Counted from the stretch's first letter, positions 17,451 through 29,087 are shown. The stretch is 64,000 bases of DNA from Rhizobium sp. WYJ-E13 (GCF_018987265.1 NZ_CP076853.1:1302001-1366000), one strand, 5' to 3'. Notes: generated from the letters alone by a model not told the origin. Translations and numbers: made by a program.

Positions 17451-18011
17451 ATGAGTGAAGGTATCGACATCAAGGAATTGAAGCGCCGTATGGACGGTGC
17501 CATTTCCTCGTTCAAGAGCGACATTGCATCGCTGCGCACCGGCCGTGCTTCGGCCAACATTCTCGATCCGGTGACGATTGAAGCCTATGGTTCGCGCATG
17601 CCGCTGAACCAGGTTGCGAATATTACGGTGCCCGAGCCGCGCATGCTGACGGTATCCGTCTGGGACAAGAGCATGGTCGGCGCCGTGGATCGTTCGATTC
17701 GCGAATCGAATCTCGGCCTGAACCCGATCGTCGATGGTCAGAACCTTCGTATCCCGCTGCCGGAGCTCAACGAAGAGCGCCGCAAGTCGCTCGTCAAGGT
17801 GGCGCACGACTATGCCGAAAAGAGCAAGGTCGCGATTCGCCATGTTCGTCGCGATGGCATGGACGGCCTTAAGAAAGCCGAAAAGGATGGCGTAATCGGC
17901 CAGGACGAAAGCCGGGCACAGGCGGAACGCGTTCAGAAAATGACGGACGAGACGATTTTGGAAATCGACCGCTTGCTTGGCGAGAAAGAAAAGGAAATCA
18001 TGCAAGTCTAG
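17451..18011 (+). CDS. frr: Ribosome-recycling factor
   Basis: A 186-residue factor that, with EF-G, splits post-termination ribosomes. It has the [20 protein letters not shown] and [18 protein letters not shown] segments, then the long helices with [20 protein letters not shown] and [17 protein letters not shown] small hairpin TGCGCCG/CGGCGCA (17408-17425) lies between pyrH and frr. The ribosome site is GACGGGAG. Confidence 0.98.
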   Translation: MSEGIDIKELKRRMDGAISSFKSDIASLRTGRASANILDPVTIEAYGSRMPLNQVANITVPEPRMLTVSVWDKSMVGAVDRSIRESNLGLNPIVDGQNLRIPLPELNEERRKSLVKVAHDYAEKSKVAIRHVRRDGMDGLKKAEKDGVIGQDESRAQAERVQKMTDETILEIDRLLGEKEKEIMQV

Positions 18012-18048
18012 TATACTTGCGTCCTCGCCAAGAAAGACCGGACGGAAA

Positions 18049-18792
18049 ATGTCGGAAACCTCATTTTTGACTGCGCCAGAACACGTTGCGATCATCATGG
18101 ATGGCAACGGCCGTTGGGCAAAGCAGCGCGGCCTGCCGCGGACGATGGGACACCGCAGGGCGGTCGAGACCGTTCGCCAGACCGTGCGCACCGCAGGCGA
18201 TCTGGGCATCAAGTACCTGACGCTCTTTGCCTTCTCCTCGGAGAACTGGCGCCGCCCGGAGGCCGAGGTCACTGATCTCCTCGGCCTGCTGAAGGCTTTC
18301 ATTCGCAGCGATCTCGCGGAACTCCATCGGCAGAATGTACGCATCAGGGTGATTGGCGACCGTGTCAATCTGCGCAGCGACATCCTCAAGCTGTTGCTGG
18401 AAGCCGAGGAGACGACCAAGGCCAATACGGCACTCACCCTCGTCATCGCCTTCAACTACGGCTCTCGCGACGAGATCGCCCGCGCCATGATGAGCCTTGC
18501 CAAGGATGTGGAGGAGGGGCATCTCCGGTCGCAGGATATCACGCCCGCGTTGATCAACGCCCGGCTCGATACGGCCGGTATCCCCGACCCTGATCTCATC
18601 ATCCGCACCAGCGGCGAGGAGCGGCTTTCCAACTTCCTTTTGTGGCAGGCTGCCTATTCGGAATTCGTTTTCCTGCCGGAATACTGGCCGGATTTTAGCC
18701 GTGAGCTCTTTCTTTCAGCGCTCGAGAAATTCGCCTCGCGTGATCGCCGCTTCGGCGGACTGTCCGCGCAGGCTGCAGCAGTGAACACCTGA
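18049..18792 (+). CDS. uppS: Undecaprenyl diphosphate synthase (isoprenyl transferase)
   Basis: A 247-residue cis-prenyltransferase making the C55 lipid carrier for peptidoglycan and polysaccharide export. The first conserved region [18 protein letters not shown] carries the catalytic D18; FSSENWRRP and [15 protein letters not shown] are the other signatures. Start at 18049 (MSETSFL) follows CGGAAA; a longer frame would overlap frr. Its TGA shares a base with the cdsA ATG, implying coupling. Confidence 0.96.
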   Translation: MSETSFLTAPEHVAIIMDGNGRWAKQRGLPRTMGHRRAVETVRQTVRTAGDLGIKYLTLFAFSSENWRRPEAEVTDLLGLLKAFIRSDLAELHRQNVRIRVIGDRVNLRSDILKLLLEAEETTKANTALTLVIAFNYGSRDEIARAMMSLAKDVEEGHLRSQDITPALINARLDTAGIPDPDLIIRTSGEERLSNFLLWQAAYSEFVFLPEYWPDFSRELFLSALEKFASRDRRFGGLSAQAAAVNT

Positions 18793-19622
18793 TGAAGCAG
18801 GAACTGAAGCTCCGCATCGTTTCAGGCCTGATTCTCGCAATCGTCGTTCTTGCCGCAACCTGGTATGGCGGCCTTATCTTCCGCGTCGTGGCGGCAGCGA
18901 TCGCTCTTCTGATCTATTACGAATGGTCGACGATAACAGGCATTGCCCGTGACCCGGTCACCAACGTGCTCGGCTGGGTGGGTGAGGGGCTGGTTGCCCT
19001 TCTCGTTCTGGCCGGCGCGTTCGAATATGCCCTGGGAATGCTGATTGCCCTGACTGCGGTTGGCATTGCCATGATCTTTCTGCATCGTGCCAGCCGCTGG
19101 TTCGCGCCAGGGCTTTTATACGCCGGCGGGACCGGACTGACGCTCGCTGCGATCCGCGGTGATGAGACACTAGGTCTCTATGCGATGCTCTTCATCTTCG
19201 CCGTGGTCTGGGCGACCGATATTCTCGCCTATTTCGTCGGCCGCGCGCTCGGTGGCCCAAAGCTTGCGCCGCGCATATCGCCCGGCAAGACCTGGTCGGG
19301 GGCGGTCGGCGGGGCCATTTCCGCCGTCATTGCCGGAGCTGTCATTGTCCATTTCCTGATTCCGCAAGCCCAGGATCAAGCAGCGGTAATTGCGCTTGTC
19401 CTGTCCGTTTTCAGCCAGTCAGGCGATCTTTTCGAGAGCTTCATCAAGCGAAAATTCGGCGTGAAGGACTCAAGCCGTCTCATTCCGGGGCATGGCGGTG
19501 TCATGGACCGTGTCGATGGACTGATTTTCGCCTGTTTTTCAGCGTTCTTGCTTGCTGGTCTTTTTTCGCTGATAAAGGGCGGCGGAACGACGTCGCTCGG
19601 TGCGGCGTTGTTCGGCCTTTGA
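18792..19622 (+). CDS. cdsA: Phosphatidate cytidylyltransferase
   Basis: A 276-residue integral membrane enzyme making CDP-diacylglycerol from CTP and phosphatidic acid. About seven hydrophobic segments are visible and the C-terminal signature SRLIPGHGGVMDRVDGL lies near residues 230-247. It supplies all phospholipid head-group pathways. One-base overlap with uppS. Confidence 0.95.
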   Translation: MKQELKLRIVSGLILAIVVLAATWYGGLIFRVVAAAIALLIYYEWSTITGIARDPVTNVLGWVGEGLVALLVLAGAFEYALGMLIALTAVGIAMIFLHRASRWFAPGLLYAGGTGLTLAAIRGDETLGLYAMLFIFAVVWATDILAYFVGRALGGPKLAPRISPGKTWSGAVGGAISAVIAGAVIVHFLIPQAQDQAAVIALVLSVFSQSGDLFESFIKRKFGVKDSSRLIPGHGGVMDRVDGLIFACFSAFLLAGLFSLIKGGGTTSLGAALFGL

Positions 19623-19651
19623 TCATTACGGCCAGATAGAAGAAGGAACTC

Positions 19652-20785
19652 ATGGAAGCGGTGACCGGCATATTTGGTTTTTTGACGGGCTATATCGTCC
19701 CCTTCGTCATCGTGCTGTCGCTGCTCGTCTTCGTGCATGAGATGGGCCACTATCTCGTCGGACGCTGGAGCGGTATCCGTATCCTTGCCTTCTCCGTCGG
19801 CTTCGGCCCGGAGATTGCCGGTTTCACCGATCGCCACGGAACGCGCTGGAAGATCTCGGCGATCCCGCTCGGCGGCTATGTACGCTTTTTCGGTGATGAG
19901 GATGCCTCCAGCAAGCCGGATACGGACAGGCTTGCCGCTATGACGGACGAAGAGCGCGAGCGTTCTTTCGCCGGTGCAAAGCTGTGGAAGCGTGCTGCAA
20001 CGGTCGCCGCCGGTCCGATTGCCAATTTCATCCTGGCCATTGCCATCTTTACGGTCCTTTTTTCGATCTATGGCCGGACGGTGTCCGATCCAGTCGTCGC
20101 TGAAGTAAAGCCGGATAGTGCTGCCGCGGCAGCCGGCGTACTGCCCGGCGACCTGCTCTTCTCCATCGACGGCACTAAGGTCCAGACCTTCGACGACGTG
20201 CGCCGTTATGTCAGCATCCGTCCGAACCAGAGCATCGTCGTGACCGTCGAGCGTAACGGCGAAAAGATTGACCTGCCGATGGTGCCGCAGCGCACCGATA
20301 TCACCGACCAGTTCGGCAACAAGATCGAGATCGGCCTGATTGGAATCGTCACGAACGAAGAAGTCGGCCACTTCCGCCTGCAGACCTTCACGCCGCTGGA
20401 AGCGCTGCATGAAGGCGTGATCCAGACCTGGCATATCGTGACTGGCACCTTCAAATATATCGGCAACCTGCTCAATGGATCGATGAAAGCTGACCAATTG
20501 GGTGGTCCGATCCGCGTGGCGCAAGCTTCGGGCCAGATGGCTACGCTTGGAATAGGTGCGTTGCTGCAGCTTGCTGCGGTTTTGTCGGTTTCGATTGGAT
20601 TGCTGAATTTGATGCCGGTCCCGGTACTTGATGGCGGCCACCTGATGTTCTATGCGGTGGAAGCGGTTAGGGGAAGGCCGCTCGGTTCTTCGGCTCAGGA
20701 AATTGCGTTTCGCATTGGCCTGGCCATGGTTCTTACATTAATGGTTTTTGCCACCTGGAATGACATTAGCGCGCTCATCGGCTAG
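19652..20785 (+). CDS. rseP: RIP metalloprotease RseP (site-2 protease)
   Basis: A 377-residue inner-membrane zinc protease. The HExxH zinc motif is H29-EMG-H33 in the first transmembrane helix, a PDZ domain lies at about 120-205 (VKPDSAAAAAGVLPGDLL), and the second zinc ligand motif NLMPVPVLDGGHL is near residue 320. In this family it releases sigma factors by cutting anti-sigma proteins and clears signal-peptide remnants. Only one PDZ is obvious, shorter than E. coli RseP. Its position before bamA is conserved. Confidence 0.95.
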   Translation: MEAVTGIFGFLTGYIVPFVIVLSLLVFVHEMGHYLVGRWSGIRILAFSVGFGPEIAGFTDRHGTRWKISAIPLGGYVRFFGDEDASSKPDTDRLAAMTDEERERSFAGAKLWKRAATVAAGPIANFILAIAIFTVLFSIYGRTVSDPVVAEVKPDSAAAAAGVLPGDLLFSIDGTKVQTFDDVRRYVSIRPNQSIVVTVERNGEKIDLPMVPQRTDITDQFGNKIEIGLIGIVTNEEVGHFRLQTFTPLEALHEGVIQTWHIVTGTFKYIGNLLNGSMKADQLGGPIRVAQASGQMATLGIGALLQLAAVLSVSIGLLNLMPVPVLDGGHLMFYAVEAVRGRPLGSSAQEIAFRIGLAMVLTLMVFATWNDISALIG

Positions 20786-20977
20786 CGCGTAAAAGATAGG
20801 GAAAATTACTGTTTATTTACGATGTTTCAAAGCTGTAGTGGCGAATGGGTCACGCTTCGAAATGAAGTAAACAGAAATTAACGAGCTCCCTTGCTTGTAT
20901 GTCAAAAGCGGGTAAAACGACACACGTGGCCGGAATCGGGGGGCTTCCCTGGGGCCGGAGACGAGGGAAAAAAGGTA

Positions 20978-23326
20978 ATGGGTGAAATGAAGGCTGGTTC
21001 AAGGTTTTTGAACGCAGTATCGGCGATTGCGCTGTCTGCTGGTGTTGTTGCTTCTGGCGCAGGTGCTTTGACTTTCGTTTCGGCTACGGCTGCGGAGGCT
21101 GCTGTCGTTCAGCGGATAGATGTCCACGGTGCAAGCCGCGTCGGTGCTGAGGCCGTCCGGTCGAACCTCACCATTACTCCCGGCAAGAGTTTCTCCAACA
21201 CCGATATCGACGACTCGGTGAAGCAGCTTTACGGCACCGGCTACTTCTCCGACGTCAAGATCTCGGTTTCGGGCGGCACCCTCGTCGTCAACGTTCAGGA
21301 AGCACAGCTCGTCAACCAGGTGGTCTTCAACGGCAACCGCAAGGTCAAGGACGACAAGCTGGCAGCTGTCGTCAAGACGCATGCCGCTGGTCCCTATAGC
21401 GATGCACAGATTCAGTCCGATATCGCCGCGATCAAGGAAGCCTATGCTGCTACCGGACGCAGCGAAGTCGAAGTGACGACGCAGGTCGTTCCGCTCGGCG
21501 AAGGCCGCGTCAATCTTGCTTTCGTTATCAATGAAGGCGACCGCACGAAGATCGACGCCATCAATTTCGTTGGTAACCAGGCCTACAGCGCCGGCCGTCT
21601 CGCTGCCGTCATTCAGACCAAGCGTTCGAATTTCCTCTCGTTCCTGACCCGCAAGGACGTCTACAACGAAGACAAGCTGCACGCCGACGAAGATGCGCTG
21701 CGCCAGTTCTACTACAACCGCGGTTATGCCGACATGCGCATCGTTTCTTCCGATGCTGCTTTCGACGAATCGACGAACAAGTACACGCTGACCTTCAATA
21801 TCGAGGAAGGCCCGCGCTACGACTTCGGTGCGGTTACCGTCCAGTCGACCGTTGAAGGCGTCGATGCCCAGCAGCTGCAGGGGCTGGTCAGAACCCGCGA
21901 AGGTCAGGTCTACAACGCCAAGGAAGTTCAGAAGTCCATCGAAGCGATTTCTGATCAGGTTGCTTCGGCCGGTTATCCCTTCGCTCGCGTTACCCCACGC
22001 GGCAACCGCGACCTGAACAATAATACGATCGGCGTCGAATACCTCGTCGATCAGGGCGAGCGCGCCTATGTCGAGCGTATCGAAATCCGTGGCAACAGCC
22101 GCACGCGCGATTACGTTATCCGCCGCGAGTTCGATCTCAGCGAAGGCGACGCCTTCAATCAGCAGATGATCACCCGCGCGAAGCGCCGTCTCGAAGCGCT
22201 CGGCTACTTCTCCTCGGTCAATATTTCGACCCAGCCGGGCAGTTCGCCTGACCGCGTCGTCATCGTTGTCGACGTGCAGGATCAGTCGACGGGTTCGTTC
22301 GGTATCGGTGCCGGTTACGCGGCCGGCGGCGACGGCCTGCTGCTCGAAGCCTCGATCGAAGAAAAGAACTTCCTCGGCCGCGGTCAGTACATCCGCGTTT
22401 CGGCCGGTGGCGGTCAGGAAGGCTCGCGCGCTTACGGCATCAACTTCACCGAGCCCTACTTCCTCGGCTATCGCCTTGCCGCTGGTTTCGACGTCAATCA
22501 CAGCGAGACGTCGAGCAACGACAACTACGATTACGAAGAAACCAGCGGTGTTCTGCGCGTAACGGCCCCGATCACCGAAGATCTGGCGACGACGTTCCGC
22601 TATAACTACAAGCAGATGAAGTACGATTCCAGCGGAAGCAGTCTGGACGATTTGTCCGCGACCTATCAAAACCTGGTCAACGACAGCCCGTGGACGCGGT
22701 CTTCCATATCGCAGACGCTGACCTACAATACGCTGGATGACACCGTCCTGCCGCGTGAAGGTATCTACGCTACTGCGACACAGGAAATCGCTGGCCTCGG
22801 CGGCGACTCGCAGTATTATAAGATCTACGGTAAGGCTCGTTACTACCATCTGCTTGCTGACGACGCCGATATCATCGGTTCGCTCTCGGCTTCGGCTGGT
22901 TATGTTGTCGGCTTCGGCGATCACCTGAACGTCTTCGACCAGTTCACATTGACCAATTCCGATATTCGCGGCTTCGAAAACAAGGGTATCGGCCCGCGCA
23001 TCACCAACCCGGACGATCCGCTCGGTGGTACCACCTACTTCACCGCTTCTGCCGAAGCAACGTTCCCGATGCCGGGCTTCCCGCGCGACTTCAACCTGCG
23101 CGGCGCAGTCTTCGCAGACGCCGGCACGCTGTTCGGCAATGATGTCGAACTCCTTGGTTCGGATACTGCACAGGGTACGGACGCGCAGTTGCGTGCTTCG
23201 GTCGGTCTCGGCCTGATCTGGCAGTCGCCTTTCGGCGCGCTCCGCGTCGACTATGCGATCCCGGTCGTAAAGGAAGACTTCGACAAGACCCAGCGCTTCA
23301 AGTTTGGCATTAACAACCAATTCTGA
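20978..23326 (+). CDS. bamA: Outer membrane protein assembly factor BamA
   Basis: A ~782-residue Omp85 protein. A signal peptide ends near AEAAVVQR, five POTRA domains follow ([18 protein letters not shown] begins the first) and a C-terminal 16-strand barrel ends in the aromatic NNQF. BamA inserts beta-barrel proteins into the outer membrane. The start at 20978 (MGEMKAGS) has GAGGG about 11 bases upstream; ATG 20987 is an alternative. About 190 bases precede it without another gene and probably carry its own promoter. Confidence 0.95.
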   Translation: MGEMKAGSRFLNAVSAIALSAGVVASGAGALTFVSATAAEAAVVQRIDVHGASRVGAEAVRSNLTITPGKSFSNTDIDDSVKQLYGTGYFSDVKISVSGGTLVVNVQEAQLVNQVVFNGNRKVKDDKLAAVVKTHAAGPYSDAQIQSDIAAIKEAYAATGRSEVEVTTQVVPLGEGRVNLAFVINEGDRTKIDAINFVGNQAYSAGRLAAVIQTKRSNFLSFLTRKDVYNEDKLHADEDALRQFYYNRGYADMRIVSSDAAFDESTNKYTLTFNIEEGPRYDFGAVTVQSTVEGVDAQQLQGLVRTREGQVYNAKEVQKSIEAISDQVASAGYPFARVTPRGNRDLNNNTIGVEYLVDQGERAYVERIEIRGNSRTRDYVIRREFDLSEGDAFNQQMITRAKRRLEALGYFSSVNISTQPGSSPDRVVIVVDVQDQSTGSFGIGAGYAAGGDGLLLEASIEEKNFLGRGQYIRVSAGGGQEGSRAYGINFTEPYFLGYRLAAGFDVNHSETSSNDNYDYEETSGVLRVTAPITEDLATTFRYNYKQMKYDSSGSSLDDLSATYQNLVNDSPWTRSSISQTLTYNTLDDTVLPREGIYATATQEIAGLGGDSQYYKIYGKARYYHLLADDADIIGSLSASAGYVVGFGDHLNVFDQFTLTNSDIRGFENKGIGPRITNPDDPLGGTTYFTASAEATFPMPGFPRDFNLRGAVFADAGTLFGNDVELLGSDTAQGTDAQLRASVGLGLIWQSPFGALRVDYAIPVVKEDFDKTQRFKFGINNQF

Positions 23327-23376
23327 TATCGGCAGTCCGGAACTGTAAATTTCAATTCCGTTCTGGAGTTTTGCCG

Positions 23377-24438
23377 ATGGAGCAAAATACTTTTTTTCCG
23401 CCCCATGAAGGCGTGCGGCTCTTTGAGTTGGCGCAATTTCTTGGGGCGGAACTTGGCAATTCCGCTCATGGCGATGTCATCATCCGTTCTGTCTCGCCGA
23501 TAGCGAGAGCGCAGGCGGGGGATATCTGTTATATCCTCTCTCGCCGTAACCGCGACGAGCTTCTGAGTTGCGAGGCTTCGGCCGTGATTTGTGATAAGGC
23601 CTTGGCTGAGCTGGTGCCGCCGCATATCCCTGTGGTGATTTCCTCCAATCCACATGCTGCCTTCGCGATGGCTGGCGGGTTTCTCTATCCTGCAGCTCTC
23701 AAGCCGGTGACGTTTTCGTCCGGCGAGACGGAGATTGCGCCGAGCGCCATCGTCGATCCGACCGCCAGGCTTGAGAAGGGCGTGATTGTCGAGCCGATGG
23801 CAATCATCGGCCCCGGCGCGGAGATCGGCGAGGGCACGCGCATCGGCGCTCAGTCGATCATCGGTCCCCACGTCAAGATCGGCCGCAACGGTTCGATCGG
23901 AACGGGCGTGAGCATTCTCTGCGCGCTCATCGGCAACGGCGTCATCATCCATAACGGCGTCCGTATCGGCCAGGATGGATTCGGTTACGCGCCGGGTCCA
24001 CGCGGCATGATCAAGATCGTGCAGATCGGTCGCGTCATCATCCAGGATAATGTCGAGATTGGCGCCAATACGACGATCGATCGCGGCGCCATGGACGATA
24101 CCGTCATCGGCGAAGGAACCAAGATCGACAACCAGGTCCAGGTCGGCCACAACGTCCGCATCGGACGCCATTGCGCCATCGTTTCGCAGGTTGGTCTTGC
24201 CGGCAGCACAATCGTCGGCGATGGCGTACAGATCGGTGGACAGGTCGGCCTCAAGGGACATATCACCATAGGCGATGGCGTACAGATCGCCGCAAAAAGC
24301 GGTGTGATGACCGATCTTGCCGCCGGCGGTCGCTATGGCGGAATACCTGCCCGTCCTCTAAATGACTATCTGAAAGACGTTGCCCAGCTCATGGCAAAAT
24401 CCGGAGCGCGCGGAAAAAAGGGAGGCAAGAATGACTGA
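23377..24438 (+). CDS. lpxD: UDP-3-O-acylglucosamine N-acyltransferase
   Basis: A 353-residue trimeric acyltransferase that adds the second hydroxyacyl chain in lipid A synthesis. The N-terminal uridine-binding domain (about 1-110) precedes a left-handed beta-helix with many hexapeptides; the catalytic region is [21 protein letters not shown] near residue 255. ATG 23377 follows CTGGAG at good spacing; an upstream TTG adds two residues. Its stop overlaps fabZ by 8 bases. Confidence 0.96.
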   Translation: MEQNTFFPPHEGVRLFELAQFLGAELGNSAHGDVIIRSVSPIARAQAGDICYILSRRNRDELLSCEASAVICDKALAELVPPHIPVVISSNPHAAFAMAGGFLYPAALKPVTFSSGETEIAPSAIVDPTARLEKGVIVEPMAIIGPGAEIGEGTRIGAQSIIGPHVKIGRNGSIGTGVSILCALIGNGVIIHNGVRIGQDGFGYAPGPRGMIKIVQIGRVIIQDNVEIGANTTIDRGAMDDTVIGEGTKIDNQVQVGHNVRIGRHCAIVSQVGLAGSTIVGDGVQIGGQVGLKGHITIGDGVQIAAKSGVMTDLAAGGRYGGIPARPLNDYLKDVAQLMAKSGARGKKGGKND

Positions 24439-24898
24439 GGAAACTGCCGCCACGCTCTCTTCGGCGGATATCATGGAAATCATGAAGCTGCTGCCGCATC
24501 GCTATCCGTTTCTGATGGTCGACAAGATCGTCGATATCGATGGTGACAACGCCGCCGTGGGCATCAAGAATGTGACGGTCAACGAGCCGCATTTTACCGG
24601 CCACTTCCCTGATGCGCCGATTATGCCAGGCGTTCTGCTGGTCGAAGGCATGGCGCAGACTGCGGGCGCGATCTGCGCCAAGAAAGAGGGCCAGACCGGC
24701 AACCTCGTCTATTTCATGACGATCGACAATGCCCGCTTCCGCAAGCCGGTCGTGCCGGGCGATCGCGTTGAATTTCACGTGCAGAAAATAAAGCAACGCG
24801 GCAATATCTGGAAATTCCATTGCGACGCAAAGGTCGACGGCGCGCTCGTCGCCGAGGCCGATATCGGCGCGATGATCGTACGTAAGGACAACGCATGA
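24431..24898 (+). CDS. fabZ: 3-hydroxyacyl-ACP dehydratase FabZ
   Basis: A 155-residue hot-dog fold dehydratase. The catalytic H58 ([13 protein letters not shown]) and E72 (LVEGMAQ) are present along with [13 protein letters not shown]. It competes with LpxA/LpxD for 3-hydroxyacyl-ACP, which explains its place in the lipid A operon. GGGAGG precedes the ATG, which overlaps the end of lpxD; the stop overlaps lpxA by 4 bases. Confidence 0.97.
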   Translation: MTEETAATLSSADIMEIMKLLPHRYPFLMVDKIVDIDGDNAAVGIKNVTVNEPHFTGHFPDAPIMPGVLLVEGMAQTAGAICAKKEGQTGNLVYFMTIDNARFRKPVVPGDRVEFHVQKIKQRGNIWKFHCDAKVDGALVAEADIGAMIVRKDNA

Positions 24899-25713
24899 GC
24901 ATGATCGCCGCAAGCGCCAGAATTCATCCGATGGCCGTAGTCGAGGACGGTGCCACGGTCGGTGAAGGCGTGGTGGTCGGCCCGTTTTGTCATGTTGGCC
25001 CCAAGGTCACGCTTCAAGACAATGTCGAACTGATCAGTCACGTGGTTGTTCTCGGCCTGACGACCGTAGGCGCCGGTACGCGTATATTTCCTTCGGCCGT
25101 TATTGGTGGCGACTCGCAAAGCGCCCGTCACAGCGCTGTCGACACGTCGCTGATCATCGGTCGCAATTGCACGATTCGCGAAGGCGTTACGATGAACACC
25201 GGTACCGTCGAGCATGGCGGTTCGACTGTCATTGGTGACAACTGCCTTTTCCTTGCCTATTCGCATGTCGCCCATGATTGCCGGGTCGGCAACCATGTCA
25301 TCATGTCGAACAATGTCATGCTGGCTGGCCATGTCTCTGTTGGCGATCACGCGATCATCAGCGGCGGCGCGGCAGTGCATCAGTTCACCCGAGTTGGTAA
25401 ATATGCCTTTGTCGGTGGTCTCTCGGCCGTCAGCTACGATGTCATTCCCTACGGCATGCTGAACGGCAATCCCGGCATTCTGAGCGGTCTAAACGTCGTC
25501 GGCATGACGCGCGCCGGCATTGATCGTGCTGTCATTCATACGGTTCGCCGCGCCTATAAGGCGATCTTTGAGGGTGCCGGTTCGATCCGCGAGAATGCTG
25601 CCCAGCTTCGCGACGAATATGCCGATTGCGAGCAGGTGATCGAGATCCTCGATTTCATCGCCGCCGAGAGCGATCGCGCGCTGTCTTCGCCAAGCCGGGG
25701 GCAGAAGGGCTGA
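24895..25713 (+). CDS. lpxA: UDP-N-acetylglucosamine acyltransferase
   Basis: A 272-residue trimeric acyltransferase, first step of lipid A synthesis. The beta-helix hexapeptides run from residue 8 to about 190 and the catalytic histidine is H127 in YSHVAHDC. The helical C-terminus ([10 protein letters not shown]) is typical. The ATGA overlap with fabZ indicates coupling. Confidence 0.97.
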   Translation: MSMIAASARIHPMAVVEDGATVGEGVVVGPFCHVGPKVTLQDNVELISHVVVLGLTTVGAGTRIFPSAVIGGDSQSARHSAVDTSLIIGRNCTIREGVTMNTGTVEHGGSTVIGDNCLFLAYSHVAHDCRVGNHVIMSNNVMLAGHVSVGDHAIISGGAAVHQFTRVGKYAFVGGLSAVSYDVIPYGMLNGNPGILSGLNVVGMTRAGIDRAVIHTVRRAYKAIFEGAGSIRENAAQLRDEYADCEQVIEILDFIAAESDRALSSPSRGQKG

Positions 25714-25716
25714 TCT

Positions 25717-26598
25717 GTGGCTTCCGCTGGCGACACTGCTGAAGGCCGGCTGGCGATCATTGCCGGCGGCGGCCTTCTGCCGTCCTATGTCGCCGAGGCT
25801 GCGCGTTCGGCTGGCGAAAATCCTGTTATCGTCATTCTGAAGGATGAGGGCGACCGTCGCTGGGATGGTTTCGACCACGCCACGATCGGTATCGGTGATT
25901 TCGCTGCCCTGGATGGGCTCTTCAAAAAATATCGCATCGGCCGTGTCGTCATGTCGGGCAGCGTGCGTCGCCGGCCGGAGTGGCGTGAGGTGCGGCCGAC
26001 GCTGCGCATCCTGACCAAGGTGCCCGCCGCCATTCGCACGCTGCTTTCTGGTGGCGACGATACTGTTCTGCAGATGGTGATCAAGCTGATAGAAGGGCGA
26101 GGCCTGCGCGTCGTTGGCGCCCATGAGATTGCACCGGACCTGCTTGCGACTGCAGGTCCGCTGGGCGTGGTTTCGCCCAATGAAGAGGATCGTCGTGATA
26201 TAGCGCGCGCAGGCAAGGCGGCGGAGGTGCTCGGCGGTCTGGATATCGGGCAGGGCGCGGTTTCGATCGGCGGACGCGTCGTTGCTGTCGAGGGCGTCGA
26301 GGGTACGGACGGCATGCTTGACCGTGTGGCGACCCTGAGAGCAGCGGGCCGTATTTCATCGCGCCGGCGCGGCGTGCTGGTCAAGCTTTGCAAGCCACAG
26401 CAGGATATCCGCGCCGATTTGCCGGCTATTGGTGTGTCCACCGTGCTCAATGCCAAAGCTGCCGGACTTGCGGGAGTGGCTATCGAAGCCGGCCGATCGT
26501 TGGTGCTTGATCGCGACGCGCTCATCAAGGCGGCAGACGAGAACGGTCTTTTTGTCTGCGGTATAGACAAGGGCTTGCCGGGATGGGGGCTTGCATGA
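25717..26598 (+). CDS. lpxI: UDP-2,3-diacylglucosamine pyrophosphatase LpxI
   Basis: A 293-residue DUF1009 protein with a GTG start. It begins RLAIIAGGGLLPSYVAEAAR and has the C-terminal TVLNAKAAGLAGVAIEAGRS and DENGLFVCGID segments. LpxI replaces LpxH in alphaproteobacteria, hydrolysing UDP-diacylglucosamine to lipid X by attack on the alpha phosphate. Its place between lpxA and lpxB supports the call strongly. Confidence 0.95.
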   Translation: MASAGDTAEGRLAIIAGGGLLPSYVAEAARSAGENPVIVILKDEGDRRWDGFDHATIGIGDFAALDGLFKKYRIGRVVMSGSVRRRPEWREVRPTLRILTKVPAAIRTLLSGGDDTVLQMVIKLIEGRGLRVVGAHEIAPDLLATAGPLGVVSPNEEDRRDIARAGKAAEVLGGLDIGQGAVSIGGRVVAVEGVEGTDGMLDRVATLRAAGRISSRRRGVLVKLCKPQQDIRADLPAIGVSTVLNAKAAGLAGVAIEAGRSLVLDRDALIKAADENGLFVCGIDKGLPGWGLA

Positions 26599-27764
26599 GT
26601 GACAGGCCGTTGAAAATTGCTGTCGTAGCCGGCGAAGTATCCGGCGATCTGCTTGGCGCCGATCTCGTTGCAGGGCTGCGGAAGATCCATTCCGGCCCCA
26701 TCGAACTCGTCGGCGTCGGCGGCGAGGGGCTGCAGGCCGAAGGATTGAAATCTCTCTTTGATTTCTCCGAGCTCTCCGTCATGGGTATCACGCAGGTCCT
26801 GGCCAAGCTGCCGACGCTGTTTTCCCGCATTCGGCAAACGGCAGCGGCGATCATTGCGGCAAAGCCCGATATCTTGCTCATCATTGACAGCCCGGATTTC
26901 ACCCACCGTGTCGCCAAGCGTGTGCGCACAGCGCTGCCTGATCTGCCTGTCGTCAATTATGTCTGTCCGAGCGTCTGGGCATGGAAGGAATATCGTGCCC
27001 AGCGCATGCTCGCCTATGTCGACCATGTGCTGGCTGTACTTCCTTTCGAACCGGCGGTGATGCAGCGTCTCAACGGGCCGGCTACCACCTATGTGGGCCA
27101 TCGTCTGGTTGCCGACGCGGCGCTTCTGGAGACCAGGCGTCTGCGCGCTGGCCGGCACCCCGGCGCCGGTGCGATCCTGCTTCTTCCCGGCTCGCGTTCC
27201 TCCGAGATCAAGAAGCTCCTGCCTTATTTCGAGGCCGCCGCCAATGATCTCGTCGCCCGCAATGGACCGATGCGCTTCATCCTGCCGACCGTGGCGCATA
27301 GGGAAGCGTTTGTGCGGGAAGTGACGGCGGGATGGGCGGTGAAGCCGGAAATCGTTGTGGGCGCCGAAGCGAAATGGAAGGCTTTCGCCGAAGCCGATGC
27401 CGCCATGGCGGCGTCCGGGACCGTAATCCTGGAACTGGCGCTCGCCAATGTCCCCGTCGTTTCCGCTTACAAGGTCGATTGGATCATGCGCATGCTGACA
27501 TCAGGCATCAAGACCTGGACTGGCGCTCTGCCCAATCTGATCGCAGACTATGCGGTCGTACCGGAATATCTGAACGACATCGTTCGTGGTGCAAGCCTCG
27601 CACGCTGGATGGAAAGGTTGTCGGCCGACACCTATCAGCTCAAGGCGATGAAGGAAGGTTACGAGCTCATCTGGCAGCGTATGCAGACGGAAAGTCCCCC
27701 GGGGGAGCACGCGGCGAAGATATTGCTCGATGTTCTCGCCAACAAAAAACCCGGTCATTCCTGA
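26595..27764 (+). CDS. lpxB: Lipid-A-disaccharide synthase
   Basis: A 389-residue GT-B glycosyltransferase joining lipid X to UDP-diacylglucosamine. The N-terminus AVVAGEVSGDLLGADLV, CPSVWAWKEYRAQRM and LLPGSRSSEIKKLLPYF are diagnostic. The ATG overlaps the lpxI stop (ATGA). The stop codon lies inside the terminator stem that ends the operon. Confidence 0.97.
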   Translation: MSDRPLKIAVVAGEVSGDLLGADLVAGLRKIHSGPIELVGVGGEGLQAEGLKSLFDFSELSVMGITQVLAKLPTLFSRIRQTAAAIIAAKPDILLIIDSPDFTHRVAKRVRTALPDLPVVNYVCPSVWAWKEYRAQRMLAYVDHVLAVLPFEPAVMQRLNGPATTYVGHRLVADAALLETRRLRAGRHPGAGAILLLPGSRSSEIKKLLPYFEAAANDLVARNGPMRFILPTVAHREAFVREVTAGWAVKPEIVVGAEAKWKAFAEADAAMAASGTVILELALANVPVVSAYKVDWIMRMLTSGIKTWTGALPNLIADYAVVPEYLNDIVRGASLARWMERLSADTYQLKAMKEGYELIWQRMQTESPPGEHAAKILLDVLANKKPGHS

Positions 27765-27780
27765 CCGGGTTTTCTTTTCT
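27746..27780. terminator. Bidirectional terminator between lpxB and gltA
   Basis: A 12-bp stem AAAACCCGGTCA/TGACCGGGTTTT (27746-27773) with a TTCC loop, T-rich after it on the plus strand and A-rich before it, so it can also stop gltA transcription. Confidence 0.9.
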
Positions 27781-27797
27781 TGTCTCGAAGTCAGCGC

Positions 27798-29087
27798 TTA
27801 GCGCTTGGAAACCGGCACGTAATCGCGCTTCGGCTCGCCAATATAGAGCTGGCGCGGACGGCCGATGCGCTGTTCCGGATCTTCGATCATTTCGTTCCAT
27901 TGTGCGATCCAGCCGACGGTACGGGCGAGAGCGAAGAGCACGGTGAACATCGTGGTGGGGAAGCCCAGAGCCTTCAGAGTGATGCCCGAATAGAAGTCGA
28001 TGTTCGGATAGAGCTTCTTCTCGATGAAATAGGAGTCGGTCAGAGCGATACGCTCCAGTTCCATCGCGACTTCGAGAAGCGGATCGTCCTTGATGCCGAG
28101 TTCGCCGAGAACTTCATGCGTCGTCTTCTGCATGATCTTGGCACGCGGATCGTAGTTCTTGTAGACGCGATGACCGAAGCCCATCAGGCGGAACGGGTCG
28201 TTCTTGTCCTTGGCGCGGGCGATATATTCGGGAATACGGTCAACCGTGCCGATCTCCGTCAGCATGTTGAGGGCTGCTTCGTTGGCGCCACCGTGAGCGG
28301 GACCCCAGAGGCAGGCGATGCCGGCTGCGATGCAGGCGAACGGGTTCGCGCCGGAAGAACCGGCGAGGCGGACCGTCGAGGTCGAGGCGTTCTGCTCGTG
28401 ATCGGCATGCAGAATGAAGATGCGGTCCATGGCGCGCGAAAGCACCGGGTTGACCACATATTCTTCGCAGGGAACGGCAAAGCACATGCGCAGGAAATTC
28501 GACGCGTAATCGAGGTCGTTCTTCGGGTAAACGAAGGGCTGGCCGATATGGTACTTGTAGGCCATGGCAGCGAGCGTCGGCATCTTGGCGATCATGCGCA
28601 GGCTGGCGACCATGCGCTGGTGCGGATCGGTGATGTCGGTGGAGTCGTGATAGAAGGCCGAAAGCGCGCCGACGCAGCCGCACATGACGGCCATCGGGTG
28701 GGCGTCGCGTCGGAAGCCGGTGAAGAAGCGGCTCATCTGCTCGTGCACCATCGTGTGGTGCGTGACGCGATAGTCGAAGTCTTTCTTCTGGGCGGCGGTC
28801 GGCAGTTCGCCGTAGAGCAGCAGGTAGCAGACTTCCAGGAAGTCGCCGTGCTCGGCAAGCTGCTCGATCGGGTAACCGCGATGCAGCAGAACACCTTCGT
28901 CGCCGTCGATATAAGTGATCTTCGATTCACAGGATGCGGTCGACGTAAACCCGGGATCGTAGGTGAAGGAGGCCGTATTTTTATAAAGTGCACCGATATC
29001 GATGACGTCAGGTCCGACCGTGCCTTTTCGGACGGCGAGGTCGACTGATTTGTCACCGATTTTGATTGTAGCGCTTTGATCCGTCAT
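27798..29087 (-). CDS. gltA: Citrate synthase
   Basis: A 429-residue type II citrate synthase condensing oxaloacetate and acetyl-CoA. Catalytic histidines are H230 in LHADHEQN and H265 in GPAHGGANE, and the aspartate is in NYDPRAK near residue 318. The N-terminal beta domain with [20 protein letters not shown] is that of Gram-negative hexameric, NADH-sensitive enzymes. AGGAT lies shortly before the ATG on the minus strand. Confidence 0.97.
   Translation of the reverse strand: MTDQSATIKIGDKSVDLAVRKGTVGPDVIDIGALYKNTASFTYDPGFTSTASCESKITYIDGDEGVLLHRGYPIEQLAEHGDFLEVCYLLLYGELPTAAQKKDFDYRVTHHTMVHEQMSRFFTGFRRDAHPMAVMCGCVGALSAFYHDSTDITDPHQRMVASLRMIAKMPTLAAMAYKYHIGQPFVYPKNDLDYASNFLRMCFAVPCEEYVVNPVLSRAMDRIFILHADHEQNASTSTVRLAGSSGANPFACIAAGIACLWGPAHGGANEAALNMLTEIGTVDRIPEYIARAKDKNDPFRLMGFGHRVYKNYDPRAKIMQKTTHEVLGELGIKDDPLLEVAMELERIALTDSYFIEKKLYPNIDFYSGITLKALGFPTTMFTVLFALARTVGWIAQWNEMIEDPEQRIGRPRQLYIGEPKRDYVPVSKR

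Noticed and set aside
20999..23320. Long open frame (773 codons) antisense to bamA
   Set aside because: It mirrors the codon bias of bamA, has no recognisable domain and no ribosome site. Such shadows are common in GC-rich genes.
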